Position numbers and translations under genes: made by a program
Shown here: one piece after another, positions 17,813-27,194 of the stretch
Position numbering within the stretch: the first letter of the stretch is position 1
How the letters are laid out: every line of letters starts with the position of its first letter
Assembly: GCF_005434945.1 (NCBI RefSeq)
Contig: NZ_SKCH01000003.1
Coordinates: 272,013 to 336,012, forward strand
Reading direction: 5' to 3'
Length of the DNA stretch: 64,000 bases
From: Prescottella subtropica
GTDB taxonomy: Bacteria; Actinomycetota; Actinomycetes; Mycobacteriales; Mycobacteriaceae
The notes under the pieces: model-generated
Database searches by the model: none
What the model was told of the DNA's origin: nothing
What the model saw: the letters and a program-made list of their open reading frames with translations, nothing else

Positions 17813-18241
17813 GTGCCACTCTCCGAGCACGAGCAGCGCATGCTCGACCAGATCGAGAGCGCGCTCTACGCCGAGGATCCCAAGTTCGCGTCCACCGTGA
17901 GGGGCGGGCGCATGCGTGCCCCTTCCGGAAGGCGACGACTGCAGGCGGTGGCCCTTTTCGTTCTGGGTCTGGTCCTCCTCGTCGCGGGCGTGGCTCTGAA
18001 TGTGCGGTTGGGCGAGTTTCCGATCATCAGTCTGATCGGATTCGTCGTGATGTTCGGTGCCGGAATTCTCTTCCTCCTCGGTGGAGGCAAGGGGAGTCCG
18101 GCGGAAGTTCCCGACGGGAACGCCACTCCGCATGGGGCGGGTGGATCGCATCCGCGCAGATCCCATGGCGGCAAGAAATCTGCGGGCGGATTCTCGTCCC
18201 GCATGGAAGACCGTTTCCGGAGGCGATTCGAGCAGGAGTAG
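17813..18241 (+). CDS. DUF3040 small membrane protein (Rv2169c-like)
   Basis: The 142-residue product begins with LSEHEQRMLDQIESAL, the DUF3040 signature helix, followed by AEDPKFAS, a basic stretch and two transmembrane helices at about residues 42-62 and 66-86, and ends in a basic, Gly/Ser-rich tail. The family is found only in actinobacteria, just upstream of mraZ, and has no established function; the context suggests a cell-envelope or division role. GTG at 17813 follows GGGGGAGG by 5 bases, which decides the start against an in-frame GTG at 17702. A strong terminator follows. Confidence 0.85.
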   Translation: MPLSEHEQRMLDQIESALYAEDPKFASTVRGGRMRAPSGRRRLQAVALFVLGLVLLVAGVALNVRLGEFPIISLIGFVVMFGAGILFLLGGGKGSPAEVPDGNATPHGAGGSHPRRSHGGKKSAGGFSSRMEDRFRRRFEQE

Positions 18242-18258
18242 TCGAGTTCGTCCGGATT

Positions 18259-18297
18259 ACGGCGGCGGCGCAACCATCCCGGTTGCGCCGCCGCCGT
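18259..18297 (+). terminator. Hairpin terminator after the DUF3040 gene
   Basis: A perfect 17-bp stem (18259-18275 with 18281-18297) closes the 5-base loop ATCCC. It is followed by TGTTCGG rather than a T-run. It separates DUF3040 from the mraZ promoter region. Confidence 0.8.
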
Positions 18298-18391
18298 TGT
18301 TCGGTCCGGTCGGCTTCGGGTGTCTGCCGTCACCCGTCGATTCGCCCCCCACTTCGTGACCCTGCTGTGAGCTGCACTTATCCGGAGGGGC

Positions 18392-18420
18392 TTGTCAAAT
18401 CGCCCGGTGTTTCGGATTGA
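18392..18420 (+). promoter_or_regulatory. Probable promoter of the mraZ operon
   Basis: TTGTCA at 18392-18397 is followed after 17 bases by GATTGA at 18415-18420, a weak -10. Its value is mainly positional: the predicted start near 18427 falls within the MraZ-type repeats. The rest of the 315-base gap 18242-18555 shows only the upstream terminator. Confidence 0.4.
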
Positions 18421-18449
18421 AAGTGGTGGAAAGTGGGGTAAAGTGGCGG
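18420..18449 (+). promoter_or_regulatory. MraZ-type operator: three direct repeats spaced 10 bp
   Basis: AAAGTGG occurs at 18420-18426, 18430-18436 and 18440-18446, exactly one helical turn apart. MraZ is known to bind short direct repeats with a G-rich TGG core in the promoter of its own operon. The position just downstream of the likely promoter suggests autorepression of the dcw cluster. Confidence 0.7.
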
Positions 18450-18555
18450 ACAGCGGATCGTGGAGGCGACCCGCCAGAAATGTGAGTGGTTCGGCAGCTT
18501 TGCGCAGCCGATTGTTCGCATGTTCGCCACAGGGCCCCGGCGGGAGGTGTGTCGA

Positions 18556-18987
18556 GTGTTTCTCGGCACCTACACGCCCAAGCTCGACGACAAAGGGCGG
18601 CTCACGCTGCCCGCGAAGTTCCGGGACATGCTGGCGGGAGGGTTGATGGTCACGAAGGGTCAGGACCACAGCCTTGCGGTGTATCCCCGGGAAGAGTTCA
18701 CCGCGCTCGCTCGCCGTGCCGCGGCGGCCTCGCGGAGCAATCCGCAGGCGCGTGCATTCGTGCGCGGACTCGCCTCCGGAACCGACGAGCAGCACCCCGA
18801 CGGGCAGGGCCGCATCACCCTGTCCTCGGATCACCGCCGCTACGCGGGCCTGTCCAAGGACTGCGTGGTGATCGGTTCGGTCGACTTCCTCGAGATCTGG
18901 GATGCCCAGGCATGGGCGGACTATCTCGCGGAGCACGAAGAAAGCTATTCGCAAGCCAGAGACGAAGCGCTCGAGGGGATCTTCTAG
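18556..18987 (+). CDS. mraZ: Transcriptional regulator MraZ
   Basis: This 143-residue protein has two SpoVT/AbrB-like swapped-hairpin domains, the first with [20 protein letters not shown] and the second with [18 protein letters not shown]. MraZ forms ring-shaped oligomers that bind direct repeats upstream of mraZ and represses the division and cell-wall operon in characterised species. GTG at 18556 follows GGGAGGTG by about 6 bases and gives the usual family length; the in-frame GTG at 18460 would add 32 unrelated residues. It is the first gene of the dcw cluster; a structured RNA leader lies between it and rsmH. Confidence 0.96.
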   Translation: MFLGTYTPKLDDKGRLTLPAKFRDMLAGGLMVTKGQDHSLAVYPREEFTALARRAAAASRSNPQARAFVRGLASGTDEQHPDGQGRITLSSDHRRYAGLSKDCVVIGSVDFLEIWDAQAWADYLAEHEESYSQARDEALEGIF

Positions 18988-19030
18988 CCCCCGGGCGCCG
19001 GCGAGTGCCGCGAGGCCTCTGCCCGAGTGT

Positions 19031-19100
19031 GACCCTGACGCACTTCCCCAGCGCCAGGGTCGCCACCGGGAACCTGACACTCTTCCCCAGTGCCAGGTTC
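19031..19100 (+). ncRNA. Two-hairpin leader upstream of rsmH, matching the mraW RNA motif
   Basis: Two adjacent hairpins have the same architecture. The first (19031-19061) has arms GACCCTG and CAGGGTC, an A-C mismatch, then CGC/GCG. The second (19070-19100) has arms GAACCTG and CAGGTTC, an A-C mismatch, then CAC/GTG. Both loops carry CTTCCCC. The arms differ between the two copies by paired, compensating changes, so structure is conserved, not sequence. This fits the published mraW RNA motif of actinobacteria, which lies upstream of rsmH (mraW) and has CUUCCCC loops. Its ligand or partner is unknown. Confidence 0.85.
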
Positions 19101-19188
19101 CTCGATCGGACAGGGACCCCGAGGCATTCGTCGCCCTCCGAACAACCACCACCGCGCGCGAGCGCACGAGCATCAACCGGAGGACAGC

Positions 19189-20205
19189 ATGGTCGACGGC
19201 GAGGACGGCACCAGGTCGGTCCCCGACGAGTTCGGTCATGTCCCGGTTCTGTTGCATCGCGCGGACGAGTTGCTCGGTCCCGCGATCACCGCCGACGATC
19301 CGAGCGGTGCCGGCGCGGTGATGATCGACGCGACCCTCGGTCTCGGCGGACACTCGGAGCACTTCCTGCGCACCTATCCGGGTCTGCACCTGATCGGGCT
19401 GGACCGGGATCCCGAGGCGCTGCGGATCGCGTCCGGCCGGCTCGCACCGTACGCCGACCGCACCACGTTCGTGCACACCCGCTACGACGGCATCGTCGAC
19501 GCTCTCGACCAGGCCGGGCTCGCGTCGACCGGTACCGTGGCCGCGATCCTGTTCGACCTGGGTGTGTCGTCGATGCAGCTCGACGAGGCCGACCGCGGCT
19601 TCGCCTACTCGGTGGACGCGCCGCTCGACATGCGGATGAACCCCACCGCGGGGCTCACCGCCGCCGAGATCCTCAACACCTACAGCCACGGTGAGCTGGC
19701 CCGCATCCTCAGCACGTACGGCGAGGAGCGGTTCGCGAGCCGGATCGCATCCGAGATCGTGCGTCGTCGCGAGAAGCAGCCGTTCACCACCAGCGCCGCG
19801 CTGGTGGAGTTGCTGTACGACGCCATCCCCGCCGCGACCCGACGGACCGGCGGCCATCCCGCCAAGCGGACCTTCCAGGCCTTGCGGGTCGAGGTCAACG
19901 GTGAACTGGATTCGCTGCGGGCCGCGGTGCCTGCCGCCCTCGACGCCCTCGCCGTCGGTGGCCGCGTCGTGTTCATGTCGTACCAGTCCCTCGAGGATCG
20001 GGTCGTCAAGCAGGAACTGACCCCCCTCTCGAAGTCCAAGACCCCCGAAGGCCTGCCCGTGGAGTTGCCGGGTATGGGTCCGGAACTCCGGATCCTCACC
20101 CGCGGCGCGGAACGCGCCTCGGAGCAGGAGATCGAGGACAACCCGAGAGCGGCACCCGTCCGGTTGCGGGCGGCGCAGCGTATCGCGAGGAGGACGACGG
20201 CATGA
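19189..20205 (+). CDS. rsmH: 16S rRNA (cytosine(1402)-N(4))-methyltransferase
   Basis: The 338-residue SAM-dependent methyltransferase has [13 protein letters not shown], the SAM-binding [15 protein letters not shown], the GLDRDPEAL acidic loop, the catalytic-core [19 protein letters not shown] and [18 protein letters not shown] near the C-terminus. RsmH methylates N4 of C1402 in the ribosomal decoding centre. ATG at 19189 has GGAGG 5 bases upstream. It follows the mraW-type leader and its stop overlaps the ftsL-like start by 4 bases. About 12 residues before the conserved core are acidic and variable. Confidence 0.96.
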   Translation: MVDGEDGTRSVPDEFGHVPVLLHRADELLGPAITADDPSGAGAVMIDATLGLGGHSEHFLRTYPGLHLIGLDRDPEALRIASGRLAPYADRTTFVHTRYDGIVDALDQAGLASTGTVAAILFDLGVSSMQLDEADRGFAYSVDAPLDMRMNPTAGLTAAEILNTYSHGELARILSTYGEERFASRIASEIVRRREKQPFTTSAALVELLYDAIPAATRRTGGHPAKRTFQALRVEVNGELDSLRAAVPAALDALAVGGRVVFMSYQSLEDRVVKQELTPLSKSKTPEGLPVELPGMGPELRILTRGAERASEQEIEDNPRAAPVRLRAAQRIARRTTA

Positions 20206-20858
20206 CTGTTCAGGTAGCCCCCACCGCGCGTATCCGACGGTCGACGGCGGCGCAGCGTGCCTACGACCGGCGCCGGCACCGCGCGTCCGTCGTCGACCCG
20301 CACGGGGCTGCGGTCCCGGCGCCGGAGGCTGCCTCGACCACACCGTCGTCGCGGCGGATCTCGGCCCGGGTTCCGTTCGTGGCCACGATCATCGGGCTGC
20401 TGTGCCTCGGGTTGGCGACGACGCTGCTGCTGACCACGCGTGCCGCGGAGGATTCCTACCAGCTCGCGGACACCCGCGCACACAACCAGAGCCTGCAGGA
20501 GCGGACCGCGGCCCTCCAGCGTCAGGTCGCCGCCGGTAACTCGGCGCCGATCCTCGCGGAGAAGGCGGCGGAACTGGGACTGATCCCGGTCAAGGACCCG
20601 GCGCGGTTGGTGCTGGACGCCGCCGGTGCCGTGACCGTCGTCGGCACTCCCGAGCCTGCCGAGGGCAAGCCGGTCCCGCCGCTGGACCGGGCACCGGCAC
20701 CGCGTGCCGCGGCGCCCGCGCCGGCGCAGCCGGCCGCACCCCAGCGGAACACCCCGGCCGCGCCGCAGCAGAACGTCGAGGGCCGTATCGAGGCGCGTGG
20801 TGAACAGCCGACGCCGATCACGGTCGTCACCCAGCCCCCGGCCGGCGCGCGGCAGTGA
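20202..20858 (+). CDS. FtsL-like divisome membrane protein
   Basis: This 218-residue protein has a basic cytoplasmic N-terminus of about 55 residues, one transmembrane helix ([19 protein letters not shown]), a short coiled-coil region ([21 protein letters not shown]) with [11 protein letters not shown], and a Pro/Ala-rich tail of about 80 residues. That layout and the position between rsmH and pbpB match actinobacterial FtsL (Rv2164c). FtsL works with FtsB and FtsQ in activating FtsW and FtsI. Sequence conservation in this family is low, so the call rests on topology and context. It overlaps both neighbours by 4 bases. Confidence 0.8.
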   Translation: MTVQVAPTARIRRSTAAQRAYDRRRHRASVVDPHGAAVPAPEAASTTPSSRRISARVPFVATIIGLLCLGLATTLLLTTRAAEDSYQLADTRAHNQSLQERTAALQRQVAAGNSAPILAEKAAELGLIPVKDPARLVLDAAGAVTVVGTPEPAEGKPVPPLDRAPAPRAAAPAPAQPAAPQRNTPAAPQQNVEGRIEARGEQPTPITVVTQPPAGARQ

Positions 20859-22768
20859 CGTCCTCCGGCGGGCGCCGACCGGCACCCCGGCGCCGGCCGG
20901 CACCGACACCGCCGCGTCGTGCGCGTGCCGGGAAGGCCCGCCGGTCCGGGGTCCGTCGCACCGATGCGTTCGCGTTCCGGTTGAAGTACGGGCGGGCCGT
21001 CATGCTCGTCGCGCTCGGTGTCGTCGCACTGCAGTTGCTGTGGGTGCAGGGCATCGATGCGCCGCGCCTGTCCGCGGAGGCCGCGAACCAGCGCACCGCC
21101 GTCGTCACCCTGCCCGCGACCCGCGGCGCGATCCTGGACCGTAACGGCAGCAAACTCGCGTACACCCTGGACGCGAAGGCGCTGACGTTCCAGCCGGTGC
21201 GGGAACGCAAGAACATCGACGACCTGCGTGCCGAGGACGATTCCCTCCCGGACGCGCAGACCCGGGTGCAGGAGATCGCCGCGGGTATCCACGACCGACT
21301 CGGGGACGCCGCGCCCGAGAAGGATCTTCTCGCGAAGCTGCAGAGCAACGAGACGTTCGTGTACCTGGCGCGCAGTGTCGACCCGGCGGTCGCCGCCGAC
21401 ATCGCCGGGGAGTTCCCGGAGGTCGGCCTCGAGCGACAGGACATCCGCGAGTATCCGGGCGGGTCGCTGGCCGCGAACCTCGTCGGCGCGACCGGCTGGG
21501 ACGGGCACGGACTGCTCGGGCTCGAGGACTCGATGGACGAGGTCCTCGCCGGCAGCGACGGTTCGGAGACGCACGACCGGGGTTCGGACGGCGCCGTGAT
21601 CCCGGGCAGCCGCCGTGACCTGCGCCCCGCGGTCGACGGTGAGACCGTGGAACTGACCCTCGACTCGGATCTGCAGTACTACGTGCAGCAGCAGACCCAG
21701 CAGGCCAAGGAGTTGTCGGGCGCGAAGAACGTGTCCGTCGTCGTGCTGGATGCGAAGATGTCCGAGGTGCTGGCGATGGCCAACGACGGCACGTTCAACC
21801 CGGCGATCGGTGTCGGCAACAATCCGCCCGAGGCGCGGATGGGCAACCTGTCGGTCACCAGCCCGTTCGAGCCCGGCTCCGTCAACAAGATCATCACGGC
21901 GGCGGCGGCGGTCGAGTACGGGCTGACCACCCCCGACGAGGTGCTGCAGGTGCCGGGGTCGATCCAGATGGCCGGCGTGTCCGTCAAGGACGCGTGGGCG
22001 CACGGCGTCGTGCCGTACACCAGCACCGGGGTGTTCGGGAAGTCGTCCAACGTCGGCACGCTGATGCTCGCCGAACGCGTCGGGGAGGAGCGGTTCGCGG
22101 ACATGCTGCACCGCTTCGGCATGGGGCAGGCCACCGGCGTCGGGCTGCCCGGTGAGAGCGCCGGCAGCGTTCCGGCACTGGAGGACTGGTCGGGCGGCAC
22201 GTTCGCGAACCTGCCGATCGGACAGGGCCTGTCGATGACGCTGCTGCAGATGACCGCGATCTACCAGACGATGGCCAACGACGGTGAACGGATCCCGCCG
22301 CGCATCGTCAAGGCGACCGTGGCTGCCGACGGCACCCGTACCGAACCGGAGCGACCCGAACCGGTCCACGTGGTGAGCAAGGAGACGGCCCGCACGGTCC
22401 GGGACATGTTCCGGTCGGTGACCCAGAAGGATCCGATGGGCTACCAGCAGGGGACCGGGCCGCAGGCCGCCGTCGAGGGCTACCAGATCAGCGGGAAGAC
22501 GGGTACCGCGCAGCAGGTCGATCCGGCGTGCGGCTGCTACTCGAACTCCGACTACTGGATCACGTTCGCCGGCATCGCACCGTCCGACGATCCCCGCTAC
22601 GTCGTCGGCATCATGCTCGACGCGCCGGTGCGCGGTGTCGACGGCGGCGGTGGGCAGTCGGCGGCGCCGCTGTTCCACAACATCGCGTCGTGGCTGCTGC
22701 AGCGCGACAGTGTGCCGATGTCACCGGATCCGGGCCGACGGTTGATACTCCAGGCCGACGCCGACTGA
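20855..22768 (+). CDS. pbpB: Septal peptidoglycan transpeptidase PbpB (FtsI, class B PBP)
   Basis: The 637-residue protein has a basic cytoplasmic tail, one membrane helix near residues 48-67, a dimerisation domain starting with TRGAILDRNGSKLAYT and a C-terminal transpeptidase domain. The penicillin-binding motifs are all present: SVNK with the nucleophile at about residue 342, SSN in FGKSSNVGTL, and KTGT at about 548. It cross-links peptidoglycan at the septum together with FtsW. The GTG start overlaps the ftsL-like stop by 4 bases. A 147-base gap with a possible TAATCT -10 separates it from murE. Confidence 0.97.
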   Translation: MTSSGGRRPAPRRRPAPTPPRRARAGKARRSGVRRTDAFAFRLKYGRAVMLVALGVVALQLLWVQGIDAPRLSAEAANQRTAVVTLPATRGAILDRNGSKLAYTLDAKALTFQPVRERKNIDDLRAEDDSLPDAQTRVQEIAAGIHDRLGDAAPEKDLLAKLQSNETFVYLARSVDPAVAADIAGEFPEVGLERQDIREYPGGSLAANLVGATGWDGHGLLGLEDSMDEVLAGSDGSETHDRGSDGAVIPGSRRDLRPAVDGETVELTLDSDLQYYVQQQTQQAKELSGAKNVSVVVLDAKMSEVLAMANDGTFNPAIGVGNNPPEARMGNLSVTSPFEPGSVNKIITAAAAVEYGLTTPDEVLQVPGSIQMAGVSVKDAWAHGVVPYTSTGVFGKSSNVGTLMLAERVGEERFADMLHRFGMGQATGVGLPGESAGSVPALEDWSGGTFANLPIGQGLSMTLLQMTAIYQTMANDGERIPPRIVKATVAADGTRTEPERPEPVHVVSKETARTVRDMFRSVTQKDPMGYQQGTGPQAAVEGYQISGKTGTAQQVDPACGCYSNSDYWITFAGIAPSDDPRYVVGIMLDAPVRGVDGGGGQSAAPLFHNIASWLLQRDSVPMSPDPGRRLILQADAD

Positions 22769-22915
22769 CCGGTGCGCGAGGTGACTCCGGACACCCTCGC
22801 CGCACGCGCGCGACGTGGTGACTCGTGCCGACGGTGCCGTCGCCGGTAATCTGACACGTCGACCTTCCACTGCTCGAACCGTGAGTCTCCACCGAACCGA
22901 AAGGACCTGCTGCCC

Positions 22916-24580
22916 GTGCTTCCGAGTCCGCAGCCTTCCACGCCGGACAGGGCGCCGGGGAGCGGTCTTCGCCCGACGCATCCGCCCGTGACGGACCTCG
23001 CGGACCTGGCCGCCGCGGTCGGTGCCCGCATCGAGACCGTGGGCGCGGGCGACGCGTCGTCCCTGCCGTTCACGGTGACCGGTGTCGAACTGCGGGCGCA
23101 GGCGATCCGTGCGGGGGATCTGTTCGCGGCGCTGCCGGGCGCCCACACGCACGGCGCCCGATTCGTGGCGGACGCCGTCGCGGCCGGGGCGACCGCGGTC
23201 CTCACCGACGACGCCGGTGCCGCCCTGGTGCGGGAGCACGCCGGTATCTTCCCGAATCCGCTTCCGGTGCTGGTGCATCCGGACCCGCGCAGTGTGCTCG
23301 GTGCGGTGTCGGCCACCGTCTACGGGCATCCGTCGCGGCGGATGCAGATCGTCGGGATCACCGGCACGTCCGGGAAGACGACGTCGTCGTACCTGATCGA
23401 GGCGGGCCTGGCCGCGGCCGGTCGCAGCATCGGCCTGGTCGGCACGATCGAGACGCGGGTCGCCGGGGACCGGGTGCCGAGCGCCCTCACCACCCCGGAG
23501 GCGCCGCAACTGCACGCGCTGTTCGCGGCGATGCTCGAACGCGGCATCGACACCGTCGTGATGGAGGTGTCGAGTCATGCGCTCGCCCTCGGGCGGGTCG
23601 ACGGGGTGCGGTTCGCGGTCGGCGCGTTCACGAACCTGTCGCAGGACCATCTGGACTTCCACAAGGATTTCGACGACTACTTCGCGGCGAAGGCCCGGCT
23701 GTTCGCGGCCGATTCCGCGGTGCGCGCCGAGCGTGCGGTGATCTGTACCGACGACGAGTGGGGTGCGCGGATGGCGGACGTCGCCCGCCGCGCCCACCCG
23801 GACCGCCTCGGCGCCGTCGTCACGGTCGGCACCGGCGCCCGTCCCGCCGACTGGCGTGCGGGGGAGAGCGACCCGAGCCCGTCGGGCACACAGACGTTCT
23901 CGCTCACCGGCCCCGACGGCGTCACCCGTGCCGTGTCGGTGCGGCTGCCCGGCCACTACAACGTCGCGAACGCGACGCTCGCGGTGGCCGTGTGCGCTGC
24001 GGCCGGGGTGGACGTCGCCGCCGCCCTGACCGGGATCGCCGGCGTCGACGTGCCGGGCCGTGTGCAGCGGGTCGAACGAGGTCAGGGTTTCCTGGCCGTC
24101 GTCGACTACGCGCACAAGCCGGCGGCGCTCGAGGCCGTGATCGCGACCCTGCGCGGCCAGCTGTCCGATCCGGGCGGCCGCATCGCGGTCGTCGTCGGCG
24201 CGGGCGGGGACCGGGACACCGGCAAGCGGGCCCTGATGGGGGAGGCCGGTGCCCGCGGCGCCGACCTGCTGGTGGTCACCGATGACAATCCGCGCACCGA
24301 GGATCCGGCGGTGATCCGGGCTGCCGTCACCGCGGGCGCGCTGGCCGTCCCGGCCGCCGAACGCGGCGAGGTCCGCGAGATCGGGGACCGGGCCGGCGCG
24401 ATCGCCGCCGCGGTCGCCTGGGCGCGGCCCGGTGACGTCGTGCTGATCGCCGGCAAGGGCCACGAGGCCGGCCAGGAGATCCACGGTGTGAAGTACCCAT
24501 TCGACGACCGAGAGGTCCTGGGAGAGGCGATCGATCGGGTCGTCTCCGGAGACGACCCCGCACACGGAGGAAACGCATGA
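22916..24580 (+). CDS. murE: UDP-MurNAc-tripeptide synthetase (meso-diaminopimelate-adding)
   Basis: The 554-residue Mur ligase has the ATP-binding loop GTSGKTT at about residues 150-156, MEVSSHALALGRV, NLSQDHLDFH and the C-terminal DNPR motif at about 457-460, which selects meso-diaminopimelate as the third stem-peptide residue. The reaction is ATP-dependent addition of the amino acid to UDP-MurNAc-L-Ala-D-Glu in the cytoplasm. GTG at 22916 has AAAGGA about 10 bases ahead. TAATCT at 22847-22852 could be an internal promoter. Its stop overlaps murF by 4 bases. Confidence 0.96.
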   Translation: MLPSPQPSTPDRAPGSGLRPTHPPVTDLADLAAAVGARIETVGAGDASSLPFTVTGVELRAQAIRAGDLFAALPGAHTHGARFVADAVAAGATAVLTDDAGAALVREHAGIFPNPLPVLVHPDPRSVLGAVSATVYGHPSRRMQIVGITGTSGKTTSSYLIEAGLAAAGRSIGLVGTIETRVAGDRVPSALTTPEAPQLHALFAAMLERGIDTVVMEVSSHALALGRVDGVRFAVGAFTNLSQDHLDFHKDFDDYFAAKARLFAADSAVRAERAVICTDDEWGARMADVARRAHPDRLGAVVTVGTGARPADWRAGESDPSPSGTQTFSLTGPDGVTRAVSVRLPGHYNVANATLAVAVCAAAGVDVAAALTGIAGVDVPGRVQRVERGQGFLAVVDYAHKPAALEAVIATLRGQLSDPGGRIAVVVGAGGDRDTGKRALMGEAGARGADLLVVTDDNPRTEDPAVIRAAVTAGALAVPAAERGEVREIGDRAGAIAAAVAWARPGDVVLIAGKGHEAGQEIHGVKYPFDDREVLGEAIDRVVSGDDPAHGGNA

Positions 24581-26100
24581 TCCCGATGACGCTCGCGCAG
24601 ATCGCCCAGGCGGTCGGCGGGACGCTGCACGACGTCGACGACCCGTCGGCCACCGTCACGGGAACGGTGGAGTTCGATTCCCGCGAGGTGAGCCCGGGCG
24701 GGTTGTTCCTGGCACTGCCCGGGGCCCGGACCGACGGCCACGACCACGCGGCAGGTGCCGTGGCGGCGGGTGCCGCGGCGGTCCTCGCGGCGCGGCCCGT
24801 CGGGGTTCCGGCGATCGTCGTCGAACCGCTCGGCCCGTCCGGAAGCGGTGCGCTGGCACTCGAACACGACCGGGACGGTTCCGGCGCCGCGGTGCTCGAG
24901 GCACTCGGGAAACTGGCCCGGGCCAGCGTCGACCGGCTCACCGCCGAGGCGGGGATGACCGTGGTCGGGGTGACGGGGTCGTCGGGCAAGACGTCGACGA
25001 AGGATCTGCTGGCCGCGGTACTGGCTCCGCTCGGATCCGTCGTCGCGCCCCCCGGATCGTTCAACAACGAACTCGGCCACCCGTGGACGGCGCTGCGCGC
25101 CGAGCGTGACACCCGGTTCCTGGTCCTGGAGATGTCGGCACGCGGCCGCGGGCACATCGCCGCGCTGGCGAAGACGGCGCCGCCGAAGATCGGCGTCGTG
25201 CTCAACGTCGGCACCGCGCATCTCGGCGAGTTCGGCTCGCGGGAGGCGATCGCCGAGACGAAGGGCGAGCTGCCGGCGTCGCTGCCGTCCGCCGCCGACG
25301 GTGGTGTCGCCGTCCTCAACGCCGACGATCCGCTGGTCGCGGCGATGGCGTCACGTACCGCGGCGCGGGTCGTGCTGGTCGGGTTGGCCGGCAACGCCGA
25401 CGTCCGGGCCACCGGCGTGCACCTCGACGCGCAGGCGCGGGCGAGTTTCACGCTCGAATGCGCGGCCGGCAGTGTCCCGGTCACCCTCGCCGTCCACGGC
25501 GAGCACCACGTCGGCAACGCGCTTGCCGCGGCGGCCGTCGCCCTCGAATGCGGGGTGGGCCTCGAGCAGATCGCGGCCGCCCTGGGCGGTGCGCGGGCGG
25601 TGTCCGGTCGCCGCATGGACGTGCGGGACCGGGCCGACGGCGTCACCGTCGTCAACGACTCGTACAACGCGAACCCGGATTCGATGCGGGCCGCGATCAA
25701 GGCGCTGGTGTCGATGGCCCGGTCCGGTGACGGCGCGCCGCGCCGCACGTGGGCGGTCCTCGGTGAGATGGCCGAACTCGGGGACGACTCGGTCGTCGAG
25801 CACGACGCGATCGGACGTTTCGCGGTCCGCCTCGACGTGACCAAGATGATCATCGTCGGACCGGGACGTCCCGTCCGCGCGATGTACCAGGGCGCGATCA
25901 TGGAAGGCTCGTGGGGTGACGAGGCGATGCACGTGCCCGACGCAGCGAGCGCAGTCGAGGTGCTCGAAGACGAACTGCGAGCAGGGGATCTGGTGTTGGT
26001 GAAGGCGTCGCAGTCCATCGGCCTGTGGGAGGTCGCGGACGCGGTCCTCGCCGCACCGGTCGCCGGTTCGGTGTCGACGGGTGAGGGAGTGGTGCAGTGA
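24577..26100 (+). CDS. murF: UDP-MurNAc-pentapeptide synthetase
   Basis: The 507-residue product has the Mur ligase three-domain form: an N-terminal uridine-binding domain ([22 protein letters not shown]), the ATP loop [10 protein letters not shown] near residue 134 and the C-terminal [15 protein letters not shown]. It adds D-Ala-D-Ala to the UDP-MurNAc tripeptide. It overlaps murE upstream (ATGA) and mraY downstream (GTGA), so translation is probably coupled. The C-terminus has about 10 extra low-complexity residues. Confidence 0.95.
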   Translation: MIPMTLAQIAQAVGGTLHDVDDPSATVTGTVEFDSREVSPGGLFLALPGARTDGHDHAAGAVAAGAAAVLAARPVGVPAIVVEPLGPSGSGALALEHDRDGSGAAVLEALGKLARASVDRLTAEAGMTVVGVTGSSGKTSTKDLLAAVLAPLGSVVAPPGSFNNELGHPWTALRAERDTRFLVLEMSARGRGHIAALAKTAPPKIGVVLNVGTAHLGEFGSREAIAETKGELPASLPSAADGGVAVLNADDPLVAAMASRTAARVVLVGLAGNADVRATGVHLDAQARASFTLECAAGSVPVTLAVHGEHHVGNALAAAAVALECGVGLEQIAAALGGARAVSGRRMDVRDRADGVTVVNDSYNANPDSMRAAIKALVSMARSGDGAPRRTWAVLGEMAELGDDSVVEHDAIGRFAVRLDVTKMIIVGPGRPVRAMYQGAIMEGSWGDEAMHVPDAASAVEVLEDELRAGDLVLVKASQSIGLWEVADAVLAAPVAGSVSTGEGVVQ

Positions 26101-27191
26101 GGCAGATCCTGTTCGCCGCGGGCATCGCGCTCGCGGTCTCCATCCTGCTGACTCCGGTCCTCATCAAGATCTTCTCGCGGCAGGGTTTCGGTCAGGAGAT
26201 CCGCGTCGAGGGCCCGGCGAGCCATCAGGCGAAGCGCGGCACCCCCACGATGGGCGGTGTCGCGATCCTCGCCGGCATCTGGGCCGGCTACTTCGGTTCG
26301 CACCTGATCGGCATCGGCTACGACGCCGAGGGGCCGTCGGCGTCGGGTCTGCTGGTGCTCGGTCTGACGACGGCGCTCGGCGGTGTCGGATTCCTCGACG
26401 ACTTCATCAAGATCCGCAAGCAGCGCAACCTGGGCCTGAACAAGACCGCGAAGCTCGTCGGCCAGCTGATCGCGGCGGTCGTGTTCGCGATCCTCGCGCT
26501 GCAGTTCCGCGGCGGCAACGGACTCACCCCGGGCAGCGTGCACCTGTCGTACGTGCGGGACATCGCGACCGTGTCCATGGGCTCGATCGTGTTCGTGTTC
26601 TTCGTGTACCTGCTGGTCAGCGCGTGGTCGAACGCCGTGAACCTCACCGACGGCCTGGACGGCCTGGCGGCCGGCTCGATGAGCCTGGTCCTCGGCGCGT
26701 ACGTGATCATCACGTTCTGGCAGTACCGCAACGCCTGCAGCACCGGTCCGGGCAGCGTCGGTCCTGCCAAGGGCTGCTACGACGTCCGCGACCCGCTGGA
26801 CCTGGCACTGCTGTGTGCGGCCGGCGCGGCCGCCTGCATCGGTTTCCTGTGGTGGAATGCGGCGCCCGCGAAGATCTTCATGGGTGACACCGGTTCGCTG
26901 GCCCTCGGTGGCATGCTCGCGGGCCTGTCGATCACGACCCGCACCGAGCTGTTGATGGTCGTCATCGGCGCCCTGTTCGTCGCGGAGGCCGCATCGGTCG
27001 TCATCCAGGTGGCGGTGTTCCGGTCGAGCCGGCGCCGGGTGTTCCGGATGGCGCCGTTCCATCACCACTTCGAGCTCGGCGGCTGGGCCGAAACCCAGGT
27101 GATCATCCGGTTCTGGTTGCTGGCGGCGATCGCGTCGGCGATCGGCCTGGCCCTGTTCTACAGCGAATACCTGTCGGCGATCGGGGACTGA
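26097..27191 (+). CDS. mraY: Phospho-MurNAc-pentapeptide translocase
   Basis: The 364-residue integral membrane enzyme has about ten helices and the MraY motifs [36 protein letters not shown] and the loop FHHHFELGG. It transfers phospho-MurNAc-pentapeptide to undecaprenyl phosphate, making lipid I. The GTG start overlaps the murF stop by 4 bases. It is followed 3 bases later by murD. Confidence 0.97.
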   Translation: MRQILFAAGIALAVSILLTPVLIKIFSRQGFGQEIRVEGPASHQAKRGTPTMGGVAILAGIWAGYFGSHLIGIGYDAEGPSASGLLVLGLTTALGGVGFLDDFIKIRKQRNLGLNKTAKLVGQLIAAVVFAILALQFRGGNGLTPGSVHLSYVRDIATVSMGSIVFVFFVYLLVSAWSNAVNLTDGLDGLAAGSMSLVLGAYVIITFWQYRNACSTGPGSVGPAKGCYDVRDPLDLALLCAAGAAACIGFLWWNAAPAKIFMGDTGSLALGGMLAGLSITTRTELLMVVIGALFVAEAASVVIQVAVFRSSRRRVFRMAPFHHHFELGGWAETQVIIRFWLLAAIASAIGLALFYSEYLSAIGD

Positions 27192-27194
27192 CGC

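Noticed and set aside
18460..18555. Longer mraZ start at 18460
   Set aside because: It adds 32 residues unrelated to MraZ, while GTG at 18556 has a good ribosome site and gives the family length.
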